Assembly: GCA_024224995.1 (NCBI GenBank)
Contig: JAAENB010000760.1
Coordinates: 1-26,256, forward strand
Length of the DNA: 26,256 nucleotides
Source: a bacterium
GTDB lineage: Bacteria; Spirochaetota; UBA4802; UBA5550
Direction of reading: 5' to 3'
The notes under the pieces are model-generated. The model was not told where the DNA came from, made no database searches, and was given only the letters and a program-made list of their open reading frames with translations. The position numbers were made by a program, and so were the translations under genes. This document shows, in pieces, positions 8,017 to 16,565 of this stretch; the stretch's first letter is position 1; each line of letters starts with the position of its first letter.

Positions 8017-9888
8017 ATGCTGGGTAAATATAGAGTTTTGTTTTTGGTTCTTGTTTTAAGTGGTTTTGTACTAACGTGCGGTCCTTCTGAAAAGGACGCG
8101 GAGCTTGATGAAGTAGTTGAAAATATTCAGCTTGATTATACCGCCCACCCGCTGCCGCCCAATATCAAATGGAAAACGAATGATTCCGAACCGGAGATCG
8201 CGTCACCAAAGGCAAAAAAGGGCGGAACATTTCATTCGGCAATAGAGACCTATCCATTGACTTTTCGAACCGTAGGGCGCGATTCGAATAATTTTACCAG
8301 GAGTCATTTTTTGAATAACCAGATGGGCTTGCTGGGACTGCACCCTAATACCGAAAAGCTTATTCCTGCCCTGGCTACTCACTGGGCCTATGACAAAGAC
8401 GGTAAAACCATGTATTTTAAGATCAATAAAAAGGCCAGGTGGTCCGACGGCGAATCCGACGGCGAGCCCGTAACGGCAGATGACTTTATTTATACTCTTG
8501 AGTTTATGCGGTCTAAACATATTGTCGCGCCCTGGTATAATGATTTTTACACCAGGGAAATAGACAAAGTTGTAAAATACGATGACTATACAATCTCGGT
8601 CTCAACTACCAAAAAAAAACCTGAACTCTGGCTGTATGTGGGGATTTCCCCAACACCAAAGCATTTTTACGGGAAATTAGATAAAACATTCATAAAAAAG
8701 TATAATTGGAAAGTTGAGCCCAATACAGGTCCATATACTTTAGCCAGTAATCATAAAAACAGGAAGTTCCTGTTGTTTAAACGGAAGAAAAACTGGTGGG
8801 CAAAAGATCTTAAATATTTTAGAAACCGTTTTAATGTTGATGAAATCAAATTTAAGGTAATACGGGATAAGAATTCAATAATTGAGCATTTCAAAAAGGG
8901 TAATATTGACGGCTACCGGGCCACGCTTCCCACGGATTGGCATGTGAAAGCAACGGGAGATGTGTTTGATAAAGGATATGCCCATAAGCTCTGGTTCTAT
9001 ACCGACAGCAGGCAGCCAACCTGGGGATTGTATATGAACCTGGATAGACCTCTTTTTAAAGATATTAATGTGCGGTTAGCCTTCGCACATGCAATCAACT
9101 TTGACAAGATGAATACGCAAACCATGAGAAATGAAGCCGGGCGGCTGCCCAATTTTTTTACCGGGTATGGGGTATATACCAATAAGCGGATCAAGGCCAG
9201 ACCCTTTCGTATACCGCTGGTTGAAAAGTATATGAAAAAATCGGGATGGAAGAGAGGACCCGACGGAATATGGGTGAAGGATAAGATCCGGTATTCCGTT
9301 AATATTTCTTATGGAGAAGAGCGGTATACACCGCGGCTTGTGGTATTAAAAGAGGAAGCGAAAAAAGCCGGTATTGAGTTAAAACTGAGGATTCTCGAAA
9401 AAAGTACCAGCTATAAGGAAATTATGGAGAAAAAACATGAAATTGCCTATATGGGCTGGTCAGCATCTTTTAGACCGTCTCCCTGGCAGTCTTTTCATTC
9501 TGCTAACGCACATAAACCTCAAACCAATAATATAAACAATCTTGATGATCCTGAAATCGATAAGATGATTGACGCGTACCGGAATTCTTCCAGAACACAG
9601 GAGCGGATACGGCTTATTCATAAGATCCAGGCGAGAATTCATAAGTTATGCGTATGGGTTCCACTTGATATGGTACCCTTTGTCCGGGGAATTCATTGGC
9701 GCTGGATAAAATATCCAAAGGTACCCGGCCCTAAAAATATGACTCATTTATTTACCAAACCTATGGGGTATGGTTATTTCTGGATCGATGAAGAAGTAAA
9801 AAAAGAAACTCTTCAGGCAAAGAAAGACGGGAAGGCTTTTTCAAAGAAACCGGTTGTTATTATTGATAAAACTTATAAAAAAAGGTAG
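8017..9888 (+). CDS. yejA: YejA-type periplasmic substrate-binding lipoprotein (SBP_bac_5)
   Basis: A 623-residue extracytoplasmic solute-binding protein for the transporter encoded around it (E. coli YejA is about 604). The signal peptide ends VLTC (Cys21), a relaxed lipobox with T at -1, so it is probably lipid-anchored rather than free in the periplasm. SBP family 5 features include LIPALATHWAYDKDGKTMYFKI, ARWSDGEPVTADDFIYTLE (interrupted here by a short SDGE duplication), NTGPYTL and LYMNLDRPLFKDINVRLAFAHAINFDKM. GGAG at 8008-8011 precedes the ATG. The gene order B-E-A differs from E. coli yejABEF, but the permeases and binding protein are clearly of that subfamily. Confidence 0.93.
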   Translation: MLGKYRVLFLVLVLSGFVLTCGPSEKDAELDEVVENIQLDYTAHPLPPNIKWKTNDSEPEIASPKAKKGGTFHSAIETYPLTFRTVGRDSNNFTRSHFLNNQMGLLGLHPNTEKLIPALATHWAYDKDGKTMYFKINKKARWSDGESDGEPVTADDFIYTLEFMRSKHIVAPWYNDFYTREIDKVVKYDDYTISVSTTKKKPELWLYVGISPTPKHFYGKLDKTFIKKYNWKVEPNTGPYTLASNHKNRKFLLFKRKKNWWAKDLKYFRNRFNVDEIKFKVIRDKNSIIEHFKKGNIDGYRATLPTDWHVKATGDVFDKGYAHKLWFYTDSRQPTWGLYMNLDRPLFKDINVRLAFAHAINFDKMNTQTMRNEAGRLPNFFTGYGVYTNKRIKARPFRIPLVEKYMKKSGWKRGPDGIWVKDKIRYSVNISYGEERYTPRLVVLKEEAKKAGIELKLRILEKSTSYKEIMEKKHEIAYMGWSASFRPSPWQSFHSANAHKPQTNNINNLDDPEIDKMIDAYRNSSRTQERIRLIHKIQARIHKLCVWVPLDMVPFVRGIHWRWIKYPKVPGPKNMTHLFTKPMGYGYFWIDEEVKKETLQAKKDGKAFSKKPVVIIDKTYKKR

Positions 9889-9911
9889 CGCTGTATTAAA
9901 GGAGAAAGTTC

Positions 9912-10922
9912 TTGCCTGAATATAAAAAAGGTGATATAATCCTTGAGGTAAAGGATCTTGTTTCCGCTTTTCGTACGGAAAAAGCCCTGCTAAAAGCGGT
10001 AGACGGGGTGAGTTTTGCCGTAAAAAAGGGCGAGACCCTGGGGATCGTGGGAGAATCGGGATGCGGCAAGAGCGTTACCGCTCTGTCCATACTAAGACTC
10101 CTGCCAAAACCGGCAGGGGAGTACCCGGCAGGAGAGATCCTGTATAAAGGGACCGATATATTGAAGCTTCCGGCAGATGAGATGCACACGATCCGGGGCA
10201 ATCATATCTCAATGATATTCCAGGAGCCCATGACGGCGCTGAACCCGGTCTATACAGTGGGTCGGCAGCTGGCTGAAACGTTTGAATTACATCAGCCGCA
10301 CATGAATAAGAATGATATACGGGAAGCCTCGATTGAGATATTAAAAAAGGTAGGAATTCCGTCGCCGGAAAAACGTATATTGGATTATTCGCACCAGCTT
10401 TCGGGCGGCATGCGTCAGCGGGTTATGATAGCCATTGCGCTCAGCTGCAAGCCCGATATATTAATAGCTGATGAGCCAACAACAGCCCTGGATGTAACAA
10501 TCCAGGCCCAGATCCTTGAGCTCATGAAAGAGCTCCAGGAAGAGCAGGGCATGGCGATGATTTTTATAACCCATGATCTCGGGGTAATCGCGCAGCTCTG
10601 TCATGATGTAGCGGTAATGTACGCGGGAAAGATAGTGGAGCAGGCACCGGTTGAAGAGCTTTTCGACAATACGGCTCACCCTTATACCATGGGACTGTTG
10701 AGCTCCATCCCGCGGCTTGAGAATAAGAAAAAATCCCGGCTTAGAACCATTGAGGGAATGGTGCCGGGTATATTGGATTACCCGACGGGGTGCAGATTCC
10801 AGGCCCGGTGCCCTGAAAAGATCGAAAAATGTATAAATAATGATCCGAACGCCACAAACCTGGCCCCGGATCACCAGGTACGGTGTTTTTTAAGAGAACC
10901 CGGCCCTGTCGGGAAAAAATAG
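9912..10922 (+). CDS. Oligopeptide ABC transporter ATP-binding protein, first (OppD/DppD-like; N-terminal half of YejF)
   Basis: A 336-residue cytoplasmic ATPase. It has Walker A GESGCGKS, signature LSGGMRQR and Walker [13 protein letters not shown], with a switch histidine in FITHDLG. The C-terminal oligo_HPY module has [12 protein letters not shown] and a Cys-rich end ([16 protein letters not shown]). It starts at TTG 9912 with GGAG at 9901-9904 seven bases upstream; no ATG alternative keeps the N-terminal strand. In E. coli Yej this half is fused to the second ATPase; here they are separate genes. The last codons (Glu-Pro-Gly-Pro-Val-Gly-Lys-Lys, stop TAG) lie in a segment that recurs around 11123-11143, so the extreme C-terminus comes from, or adjoins, a repeat. 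Confidence 0.95.
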   Translation: MPEYKKGDIILEVKDLVSAFRTEKALLKAVDGVSFAVKKGETLGIVGESGCGKSVTALSILRLLPKPAGEYPAGEILYKGTDILKLPADEMHTIRGNHISMIFQEPMTALNPVYTVGRQLAETFELHQPHMNKNDIREASIEILKKVGIPSPEKRILDYSHQLSGGMRQRVMIAIALSCKPDILIADEPTTALDVTIQAQILELMKELQEEQGMAMIFITHDLGVIAQLCHDVAVMYAGKIVEQAPVEELFDNTAHPYTMGLLSSIPRLENKKKSRLRTIEGMVPGILDYPTGCRFQARCPEKIEKCINNDPNATNLAPDHQVRCFLREPGPVGKK

Positions 10923-10955
10923 GCCAGAAACTAAATAATATTGCGAGCTATATAT

Positions 10956-11049
10956 GGCCTGAAAGTAGTATGGGCTCTTTGGGTTGTGAGGACTGTTTGA
11001 GCGGAGCGAGTTCCGGAGCAATCCAAAGAGCCCATACTACTTTCAGGCC
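10956..11049. repeat. 27-bp perfect inverted repeat (long hairpin) within the transporter operon
   Basis: Left arm 10956-10982 (ggcctgaaagtag...) and right arm 11023-11049 (...ctactttcaggcc) are perfectly complementary over 27 bases. The 40-base loop includes tgtttgagcggagcgagttc. Because the gene downstream is on the same strand, the structure should form in the polycistronic mRNA and could set the ratio of the two ATPases or act as an RNA-processing or protection site. There is no T-tract for intrinsic termination. Confidence 0.85.
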
Positions 11050-11093
11050 CGCTTACAAGCAAAATTAAGTTTCTTGAGAGTGCGGACCCGGCC

Positions 11094-11144
11094 CTTCGGC
11101 TCCGCTCAGGGACCGGATGGCCGGGAAAAATAGGTTAGAAACTG
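11094..11144 (+). repeat. Dispersed repeat, copy 2
   Basis: This stretch matches the minus strand of 166-116 at 45 of 51 positions, ungapped. Its 3' part, gggaaaaataggttagaaact (11123-11143), also resembles 10911-10932 at the end of the first ATPase gene. It is therefore a family of at least two full copies and one partial copy in this window. Confidence 0.8.
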
Positions 11145-11253
11145 TGTCGATACCGGGGTCAATTTTGCGAAGATGCTTCGGACATTCGGGCAATATCTTC
11201 GGAAACAGGCCCGTTTTAAATTTTAGTTTCTTAAGAGAGGGAGAATCTTCATA

Positions 11254-12240
11254 ATGGGAGATTATTTATTACAGGTAGACAATCTAAAGAAACATTTTCC
11301 CATAAAGGGAGGGGTATTGCAGCGGCGGGTAGCCTCGCTCCATGCGGTCGATAATGTTTCTTTTTCAATAAATGCCGGTGAAACCATAGGACTCGTGGGA
11401 GAATCGGGATGCGGCAAAACCACTGTGGGAAGAGCAATTCTGAAGTTGTACAAACCCACTGCGGGAGAGGTCCGGTTTAACGGGCAAATGCTGGCAAATT
11501 TAAAGCGGAAGGAACTAAGAGAACTGCGCCGGGACATGCAGATAATTTTTCAGGACCCTTATGAGTCATTGAATTCCCGCCATACCGTAGGATATATCCT
11601 GGAAGAGCCCTTTATTATTCATAAGATAGGAACGGTAAAAGAGAGAAAGGAAGAGGTAATGCGGCTGCTAAAACGGGTAGGGCTGCCGGAAAGCGCCATG
11701 GACCGTTTCCCGCATGAATTTTCCGGGGGACAGCGCCAGCGGATAGGCATAGCCCGGGCCATAGCCTTAAAACCGAAGTTTATAGTCTGTGATGAGCCGG
11801 TGTCGGCGCTGGATGTGTCCATACAGTCCCAGGTTTTGAACCTGCTCATGGAACTACAGGAAGAGATGGGCCTTACCTACCTGTTTATCTCACATGATTT
11901 GACAGTAGTCCGGCATATTTCGGACAGGATCGCGGTGATGTATCTTGGCAGGATTGTTGAGCTAACGGAATCGGACACAATTTATGAAGCGCCGCTCCAT
12001 CCGTATACAAAGGCGCTTATTTCGGCAATTCCGCGGCCCGATCCAAAAATGAAAGGAGACCGGGTGATTTTGCAGGGAGATGTGCCTTCTCCAATAGATT
12101 TGCCCTCGGGATGCTATTTTCATACCCGCTGTCCCAATGCTATTGATATTTGCAAAAAAGAATACCCGGAATTAAAAGACTATGGAAGCGCTGCCGGAGG
12201 GGAACACCTGGTTTCATGCCACCGTGTGGGGGAAATATGA
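11254..12240 (+). CDS. Oligopeptide ABC transporter ATP-binding protein, second (OppF/DppF-like; C-terminal half of YejF)
   Basis: A 328-residue cytoplasmic ATPase. Walker A is GESGCGKT, signature FSGGQRQR, Walker [13 protein letters not shown] and switch His FISHDLT. The oligo_HPY C-terminus has [12 protein letters not shown] and [15 protein letters not shown]. The OppF-type start includes [15 protein letters not shown]. It should pair with the first ATPase as a heterodimer energising the YejB/YejE permeases. The ATG at 11254 has GGGAG at 11239-11243, just after the repeat block. Its stop overlaps the next start as ATGA (12237-12240), linking the downstream lipoprotein to this operon. Confidence 0.95.
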   Translation: MGDYLLQVDNLKKHFPIKGGVLQRRVASLHAVDNVSFSINAGETIGLVGESGCGKTTVGRAILKLYKPTAGEVRFNGQMLANLKRKELRELRRDMQIIFQDPYESLNSRHTVGYILEEPFIIHKIGTVKERKEEVMRLLKRVGLPESAMDRFPHEFSGGQRQRIGIARAIALKPKFIVCDEPVSALDVSIQSQVLNLLMELQEEMGLTYLFISHDLTVVRHISDRIAVMYLGRIVELTESDTIYEAPLHPYTKALISAIPRPDPKMKGDRVILQGDVPSPIDLPSGCYFHTRCPNAIDICKKEYPELKDYGSAAGGEHLVSCHRVGEI

Positions 12241-13187
12241 GAAGATTATTTATTATAGTAATAGGGATGCTGCTTTTTTCTTCCTGTGCCCTGTTTACAC
12301 CGGGTATACCACAGCTAATGACTTTTATGCCCAGGGAGACCGAAGTTCCGGGGTGGGAGCTGGTTAAGAAGCCGGAGCAGTATCGTGAGGGTGATATCAA
12401 ACGATATAATAAGACCTATCCTGCAAAGGGAGTACGTGAGATGGCATATGGGCTCTATTCTTCCATCTCCGGTAAAAACAGCCGGGTAACCGTAGAGATC
12501 CTGAAGTTTAAAGATCCTATAGGAGCTTTTGGCGTGTTCAGTTCCCGGAAAGGGTTTACAAATGAGCCGCAGAATAATACGGAATCAAAGAAATATAGTG
12601 ATACGTATTATTTTTCAACGGAAAAGGGAATCAGCAGCAGGGAAGGTGAGTATTGTGTACTTATCAGCCTAAATACTCAGGGCGAGGAAGAGACTAAAGA
12701 GGAGAGCAAGAAAGAGCTGGATGGTTTCTGGCGTATAATAATGGGAAATTTAAAGCAATATAGCAGTAAAAAAAAGCTGCCGCCCTTTTTAACGCTCTTT
12801 TCTGCTAATTATTCCCGTGAAAATTTATTATTTTACCCTGAAGGAATTGAATCACTACCCCGCATAAAAAATATTTTTCTGAGAAAAAGATTGTTATTTG
12901 ATGCGGAACGGTATATATTTTTTACTAAAAGAAGCTCATCGTACAAAGCGGGAAAAGAGTATGGCAGCATATTGCAGTCTAAGAAGGGAGGAACTGCTAA
13001 ATTTGTTGTAGTTACGTCGGACAGCAGGAATGTCGCGTTTAAAACTATTAAAAAAAATGATGAAGATAAATTTGTATTTATTTCTTATTATAAAGAATGG
13101 ATTTTTGGGGTCATAGATGCCGATACTATACAGGATGGGAATCGAATAATCAAGAAGCTCAACCGGGAGCTTGTGGATTATCGATGA
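12237..13187 (+). CDS. Predicted lipoprotein, DUF6599-like, function unknown
   Basis: A 316-residue protein. I place the start at ATG 12237, which overlaps the upstream stop as ATGA and follows a GGGGGA ribosome site; the open frame extends to 12150 but would bury the signal peptide. [17 protein letters not shown] gives a relaxed lipobox (FSSC, Cys17). The segment [13 protein letters not shown], then [24 protein letters not shown] (about residues 85-115), resembles DUF6599-type proteins as I recall them. No catalytic motif is visible. Coupling to the transporter operon suggests co-expression, not necessarily a shared function. Confidence 0.85.
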   Translation: MRRLFIIVIGMLLFSSCALFTPGIPQLMTFMPRETEVPGWELVKKPEQYREGDIKRYNKTYPAKGVREMAYGLYSSISGKNSRVTVEILKFKDPIGAFGVFSSRKGFTNEPQNNTESKKYSDTYYFSTEKGISSREGEYCVLISLNTQGEEETKEESKKELDGFWRIIMGNLKQYSSKKKLPPFLTLFSANYSRENLLFYPEGIESLPRIKNIFLRKRLLFDAERYIFFTKRSSSYKAGKEYGSILQSKKGGTAKFVVVTSDSRNVAFKTIKKNDEDKFVFISYYKEWIFGVIDADTIQDGNRIIKKLNRELVDYR

Positions 13188-13202
13188 TTTTCAGTTTGCG
13201 TT

Positions 13203-14321
13203 ATGAAAATAGATATACAGCATATAATAGAAAATGCATTATCCAGGTTTACGGAAGAGAGTGAACTGAGAAGGAACACTACCCGTGATATTCTTTATAA
13301 GAATATTGATATATTAATCTGCGGCGTAGAGGAATGGTTTGATAACAAACCACCAAAGGAATATAGTGAAGTATTGCGGTCATTGATGGTTCTGTCGACC
13401 TCTTTCCTGGTTGGACGAATTGATTATAAAGATATATTTAATAATGAAGATTATGAAGAAATAGACCTGAAGAATATTATCAACGAGGTTGCAGTTGAAT
13501 TTGATCTGCTTTTCAACTATAAGAAGATACAAATAGAATTCAAAACCGGAGAACAATATAGAGTTTTAGCATCCACGAAAGTGTTGATTGAATCTCTTTG
13601 CAATATTTTACTTTCGGTTTACATGTTTATGGATGAACAGGCGTTAGCAGCCATTACATTAGAGAATGAGAAAACCAGTGTTATTACCAGGTTAACGTTT
13701 AAATCCCTGAAGGAGACATACCCGGGGCTCAGTAAGATACAAAAGACTCTTTTTTCTCATATTGAAGGTGAGGATTATCGTGTCGGAATCGGGATTAAGA
13801 GAGCGCTCAGCAGGTTAAGGGAAATGGGGGGCCAGGCAAAGGTCCAGGAATTGCACGGAAAAAACGGGTTTATGGTACAGGTGTCATTCCCGTCGGTTCA
13901 ATTTCTGAAAACCGTGAATGAAATACGGCTTTCGGAAAATACAATCGAAAAGAAAGGAAAAAGAGAGCTTCTACAGGGAAATATACTATTAATAGTTGAT
14001 GATTTTGTTATTGAAATGGTTTTATGGGAATTTTTGCACGATAATGGCTATAATATATTAAAATTTGATTTAATAGATCTGGAAAATATAGTAGACTATT
14101 CTATCTATAAAGCATTGATTGTAGATTCGGGATATATTATTAATAATTTTGTTAATATTGATCTTTTTAAAAGTTATACGGAACGCTTTACTACGGTTTT
14201 AATATTATACGGAGAAGGCGATCTTGAATCTATTGCTGATTTTCAGCATACCGGTTTTATAACTATGAAGAAACCGGTTGAAGTTGACAAAATTATAGAT
14301 TATATAGAGAATGGAGCATAA
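13203..14321 (+). CDS. Degenerate histidine-kinase ATPase-like domain fused to a receiver-like domain
   Basis: A 372-residue soluble protein without TM segments. Residues about 1-85 are helical with no recognisable phospho-acceptor H-box. Residues 86-230 look like a worn HATPase_c fold: ESLCNILLSVYMFM at the N-box position and GIGIKRALSRLREMGGQ at the G-box, without an intact DxGxG. Residues 260-370 look like a receiver domain, with D266/D267 in LLIVDDF, D308 in ALIVDSGY and K357-P358 in MKKPVEVDKI, so acidic pocket, phospho-Asp and Lys are in place. It may sense or scaffold a phosphorelay instead of autophosphorylating. The ATG at 13203 has no clear Shine-Dalgarno; the gene lies 15 bases after the lipoprotein gene. 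The assignment is by motif reading only. Confidence 0.75.
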   Translation: MKIDIQHIIENALSRFTEESELRRNTTRDILYKNIDILICGVEEWFDNKPPKEYSEVLRSLMVLSTSFLVGRIDYKDIFNNEDYEEIDLKNIINEVAVEFDLLFNYKKIQIEFKTGEQYRVLASTKVLIESLCNILLSVYMFMDEQALAAITLENEKTSVITRLTFKSLKETYPGLSKIQKTLFSHIEGEDYRVGIGIKRALSRLREMGGQAKVQELHGKNGFMVQVSFPSVQFLKTVNEIRLSENTIEKKGKRELLQGNILLIVDDFVIEMVLWEFLHDNGYNILKFDLIDLENIVDYSIYKALIVDSGYIINNFVNIDLFKSYTERFTTVLILYGEGDLESIADFQHTGFITMKKPVEVDKIIDYIENGA

Positions 14322-14339
14322 GAACAGGGGGGCTGTTCT
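14321..14339. repeat. Short hairpin between the receiver-like and phosphatase genes
   Basis: agaacag (14321-14327) and ctgttct (14333-14339) form a perfect 7-bp stem with a G5 loop. It begins at the last base of the upstream stop codon and ends 17 bases before the phosphatase ATG. There is no T-tract; it could affect re-initiation or mRNA stability. Confidence 0.4.
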
Positions 14340-14356
14340 GTGGAAATTAAGCAGGT

Positions 14357-15010
14357 ATGAATTATTTTATTGGCGACATACATGGTAATTTAGACAAGCT
14401 CGTTAGTTTGTTTAAAAAACTCATTGATCTCATAACTGATGATGATACAGTTATATTCCTTGGTGATTATATTGATCGCGGCCCCCATTCGTATGAGGTT
14501 ATTGAATATTTGATCGCTCTTTCCAAAAGGTTTAATACTGTCTTTTTGAAAGGGAACCATGAAGATATGATGGAGAATTATCTCCTGGGAAAAGATATTG
14601 GAGGCGCGTTCCTGTTTAATGGGGGCCTGGCTACTATCCAGAGTTATAATAAACACTGCGGCGAATTCAAATTCCCGGAGAATCACATTGAATTTTTTAG
14701 TAATCTCAAGCTTTATTTTGAAGGTGAAGGTTTTATCGCGGTTCATGCCGGACTGAATCCGGATGTAGAAGAAAATGAAGACCAGGATATATATGATCTT
14801 CTATGGATTCGGGATAAATTCTATAGAAGCAATAAAAGATGGGATAAGACGATTATTTTTGGGCATACATCAACGTCACTCATCTCGCGAAGAGATATGA
14901 TTTACATGGATGAAGAACGGAATATTATTGGAATTGATTCCGGGGTTGTCTTTGGCGGCCCCCTGTCGTGTCTTCGATGGCCCGACAAAAAAGTCTTTCA
15001 GAGCGATTAA
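14357..15010 (+). CDS. PPP-family metallophosphoesterase (serine/threonine phosphatase-like)
   Basis: A 217-residue cytoplasmic protein with the complete calcineurin-like metal site: GDIHG (D7, H9), GDYIDRG (D37, R41), GNHE (N67, H68), VHAG (H130) and GHT (H170), ending in IGIDSG and a conserved GGPLSCLRWPD tail. This layout is that of bacterial PrpA/PrpB-type or ApaH-related phosphatases. It should hydrolyse phosphoprotein or dinucleotide phosphoesters with two metal ions; which substrate is used cannot be told from sequence. Its position after a receiver/kinase-like gene and before a secreted FGE-like gene makes a signalling role plausible. The ATG at 14357 has only an AGG three bases upstream. 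Confidence 0.92.
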   Translation: MNYFIGDIHGNLDKLVSLFKKLIDLITDDDTVIFLGDYIDRGPHSYEVIEYLIALSKRFNTVFLKGNHEDMMENYLLGKDIGGAFLFNGGLATIQSYNKHCGEFKFPENHIEFFSNLKLYFEGEGFIAVHAGLNPDVEENEDQDIYDLLWIRDKFYRSNKRWDKTIIFGHTSTSLISRRDMIYMDEERNIIGIDSGVVFGGPLSCLRWPDKKVFQSD

Positions 15011-15020
15011 CTCCACGAGC

Positions 15021-16472
15021 ATGATCCATAAAAAATTTATATATATATGCGCTATAATAGCCGTTTTTTCCCTTTCCAAGGGGGATATGCTCTATCCCGG
15101 AGAATATGATCTTCAGGGAAGGATTGAATCCGTACGAAAAGGTGACCTTGTTACAATACTCTTTAGCCGGAAACCGGCAAAAGAGAAATATTATATTGTT
15201 GAGCAAAAGACTGTTGTGGGGGCCATACGAATTCTGTCGATTCAGCATCTTGCTGTACACCGGTATCGTTCAATCGCACGGTTTTATTTGAGAAATAAAC
15301 AATATGCCGGGCATATCCGGGCCGGGGCGGAGATTGCTCTTTCTCGAATAGTAAAAATCGATAAAAAAAAATACATAGACCGGCCATATCAAAAAGAGTT
15401 TAGCTACAAAGAAAAAATTACCTCAGCTATTGACAAAAGAATAATGATACACATCCCGGCCGGAAAGTTTGTCCTGGGTTCCAATAAAGGAGATCCTGAT
15501 GAACAACCGGAACAGGTGCTCTATTCAAAAGATTTTTATATTGATAAATATGAAGTAACGAATCATGAATACCGGGAATTTGTTGTTTCCGCTAACGCAA
15601 AGCCTCCTCTGTCGTGGAATGGAACAATCTATAAGCCCAGGCATGATGATCTTCCGGTAATGGTTACCTGGCATGAAGCTGCTGCGTATGCTGCATGGGC
15701 CGGAAAACGGCTCCCCACGGAATCTGAGTGGGAAAAAGCCGCCGGAGCCCGGAAAACCGGGAAAAAACGTAAAAAAACACAAGTTTTGTACCCCTGGGGA
15801 AGCTCCTTTTCTCCCAAACAGGTAAATTCAATTGAATTCTGGCCTGAAAAAAAGACCAAAAAAGGAATACAAACCCAAAAAAGAGAAAAGTATCTTATTG
15901 TGCTTTCTGCTCAATCTCTTCCTCGTTCCATTGACAGGGCTTTTCTCAAGAAACTGTTGACGGGAACCGGTATTGGGAATAAACGTAAAACTGCTCTTAT
16001 ACGGAAGATTGTGCGGATGAGCAGGTCTCTTTCTCGCAAAAAGGGGTTGCAAAAAGCAGCCGGGTATGGTGAATATATCGAAATATGGCTGTCCGGGGAT
16101 ATTGGTGAAAAGCTCAAAGAAAGGCTCAACAATGAAAAAAGATCGCCCTACCTGGCTGTTTTCGGAAAAGGGCTTTTACCGTATTATTTTTTTGAAAAAA
16201 GCGGAGCTTCGTTTCGTTCGGTCGTTAATATGTCGGGGAATGCCGGAGAGTGGACTTCAAGCTGGTATAAACCCTTTGAAAATAACCGGGTTCCAAACGG
16301 GAAATACGGAACTCAATACAAAGTAATCCGCGGAGGTGCCTGGTTCAGTTCCAGGTATGAAATCCGGGTTACGAGCAGAGAAATTGGCGGTGTCCCCAAT
16401 CTGTATACCGACAATATCGCGGGGTTCCGCTGTGCTAAAGATGCAGCCCATCCCGATCGAAAAAGTAAATAA
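15021..16472 (+). CDS. Secreted FGE-sulfatase (SUMF1/EgtB/PvdO-type) domain protein with a large internal insertion
   Basis: A 483-residue protein starting at ATG 15021; the frame is open back to 14910, but that would overlap the phosphatase gene and displace the signal peptide (MIHKKFIYICAIIAVFSLS). Residues about 25-135 form an unassigned N-terminal region. Residues 141-473 hold a FGE-sulfatase fold: IPAGKFVLGS, YIDKYEVTNHEYREFV, MVTWHEAAAYAAWAGKRLPTESEWEKAA, YPWG, MSGNAGEWTSSWY, VIRGGAWFSS and AGFRCAK. Between IEFW (274) and VVNMSGN (401) about 125 Lys/Arg-rich residues replace the usual short loop. The two active-site cysteines of true formylglycine-generating enzymes are not evident, so a binding or non-FGE catalytic role is more likely. 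It lies 10 bases downstream of the phosphatase gene. Confidence 0.9.
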   Translation: MIHKKFIYICAIIAVFSLSKGDMLYPGEYDLQGRIESVRKGDLVTILFSRKPAKEKYYIVEQKTVVGAIRILSIQHLAVHRYRSIARFYLRNKQYAGHIRAGAEIALSRIVKIDKKKYIDRPYQKEFSYKEKITSAIDKRIMIHIPAGKFVLGSNKGDPDEQPEQVLYSKDFYIDKYEVTNHEYREFVVSANAKPPLSWNGTIYKPRHDDLPVMVTWHEAAAYAAWAGKRLPTESEWEKAAGARKTGKKRKKTQVLYPWGSSFSPKQVNSIEFWPEKKTKKGIQTQKREKYLIVLSAQSLPRSIDRAFLKKLLTGTGIGNKRKTALIRKIVRMSRSLSRKKGLQKAAGYGEYIEIWLSGDIGEKLKERLNNEKRSPYLAVFGKGLLPYYFFEKSGASFRSVVNMSGNAGEWTSSWYKPFENNRVPNGKYGTQYKVIRGGAWFSSRYEIRVTSREIGGVPNLYTDNIAGFRCAKDAAHPDRKSK

Positions 16473-16494
16473 GGGGTGCGGCCCCTGCGAGGGA

Positions 16495-16540
16495 TCCCTT
16501 CTCATAACGTGGGGTTTAAACCCCACGTTATGAGAAGGGA
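16495..16540. repeat. Perfect 46-bp palindrome
   Basis: Each half is 23 bases (tcccttctcataacgtgggg plus ttt) and the reverse complement follows immediately with no spacer. It sits between the FGE-like gene and the SpoIIE gene, 26 bases before the latter's ATG, and overlaps a small gggatccc palindrome at its left end. It could be a cruciform-type regulator site or a transcription-ending hairpin, although no T-tract follows. Confidence 0.9.
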
Positions 16541-16565
16541 TAATATACATTCATAAGGAAAGAAC

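Larger units (their letters stand above)
10923..11253. other. 331-bp repeat-filled gap between the two ATPase genes
   Basis: This stretch has no gene; its short ORFs run through the hairpins. It holds two diverged tandem units. Each opens with an agaaact motif (10926-10932; 11137-11143) preceded by a cgggaaaaa-tagg block. Each has a caggcccg segment and closes with agtttct (11068-11074; 11225-11231). Unit 1 contains the 27-bp stem at 10956-11049; unit 2 begins with the dispersed repeat at 11094-11144. Small hairpins of the form cttcgg...ccgaag type also occur. The second ATPase's ribosome site lies at the right end. Confidence 0.75.

Noticed and set aside
15001..15260. Overlapping ORFs around the start of the FGE-like gene, including a start at 14910
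   Set aside because: The phosphatase gene occupies that stretch, and ATG 15021 begins a proper signal peptide.
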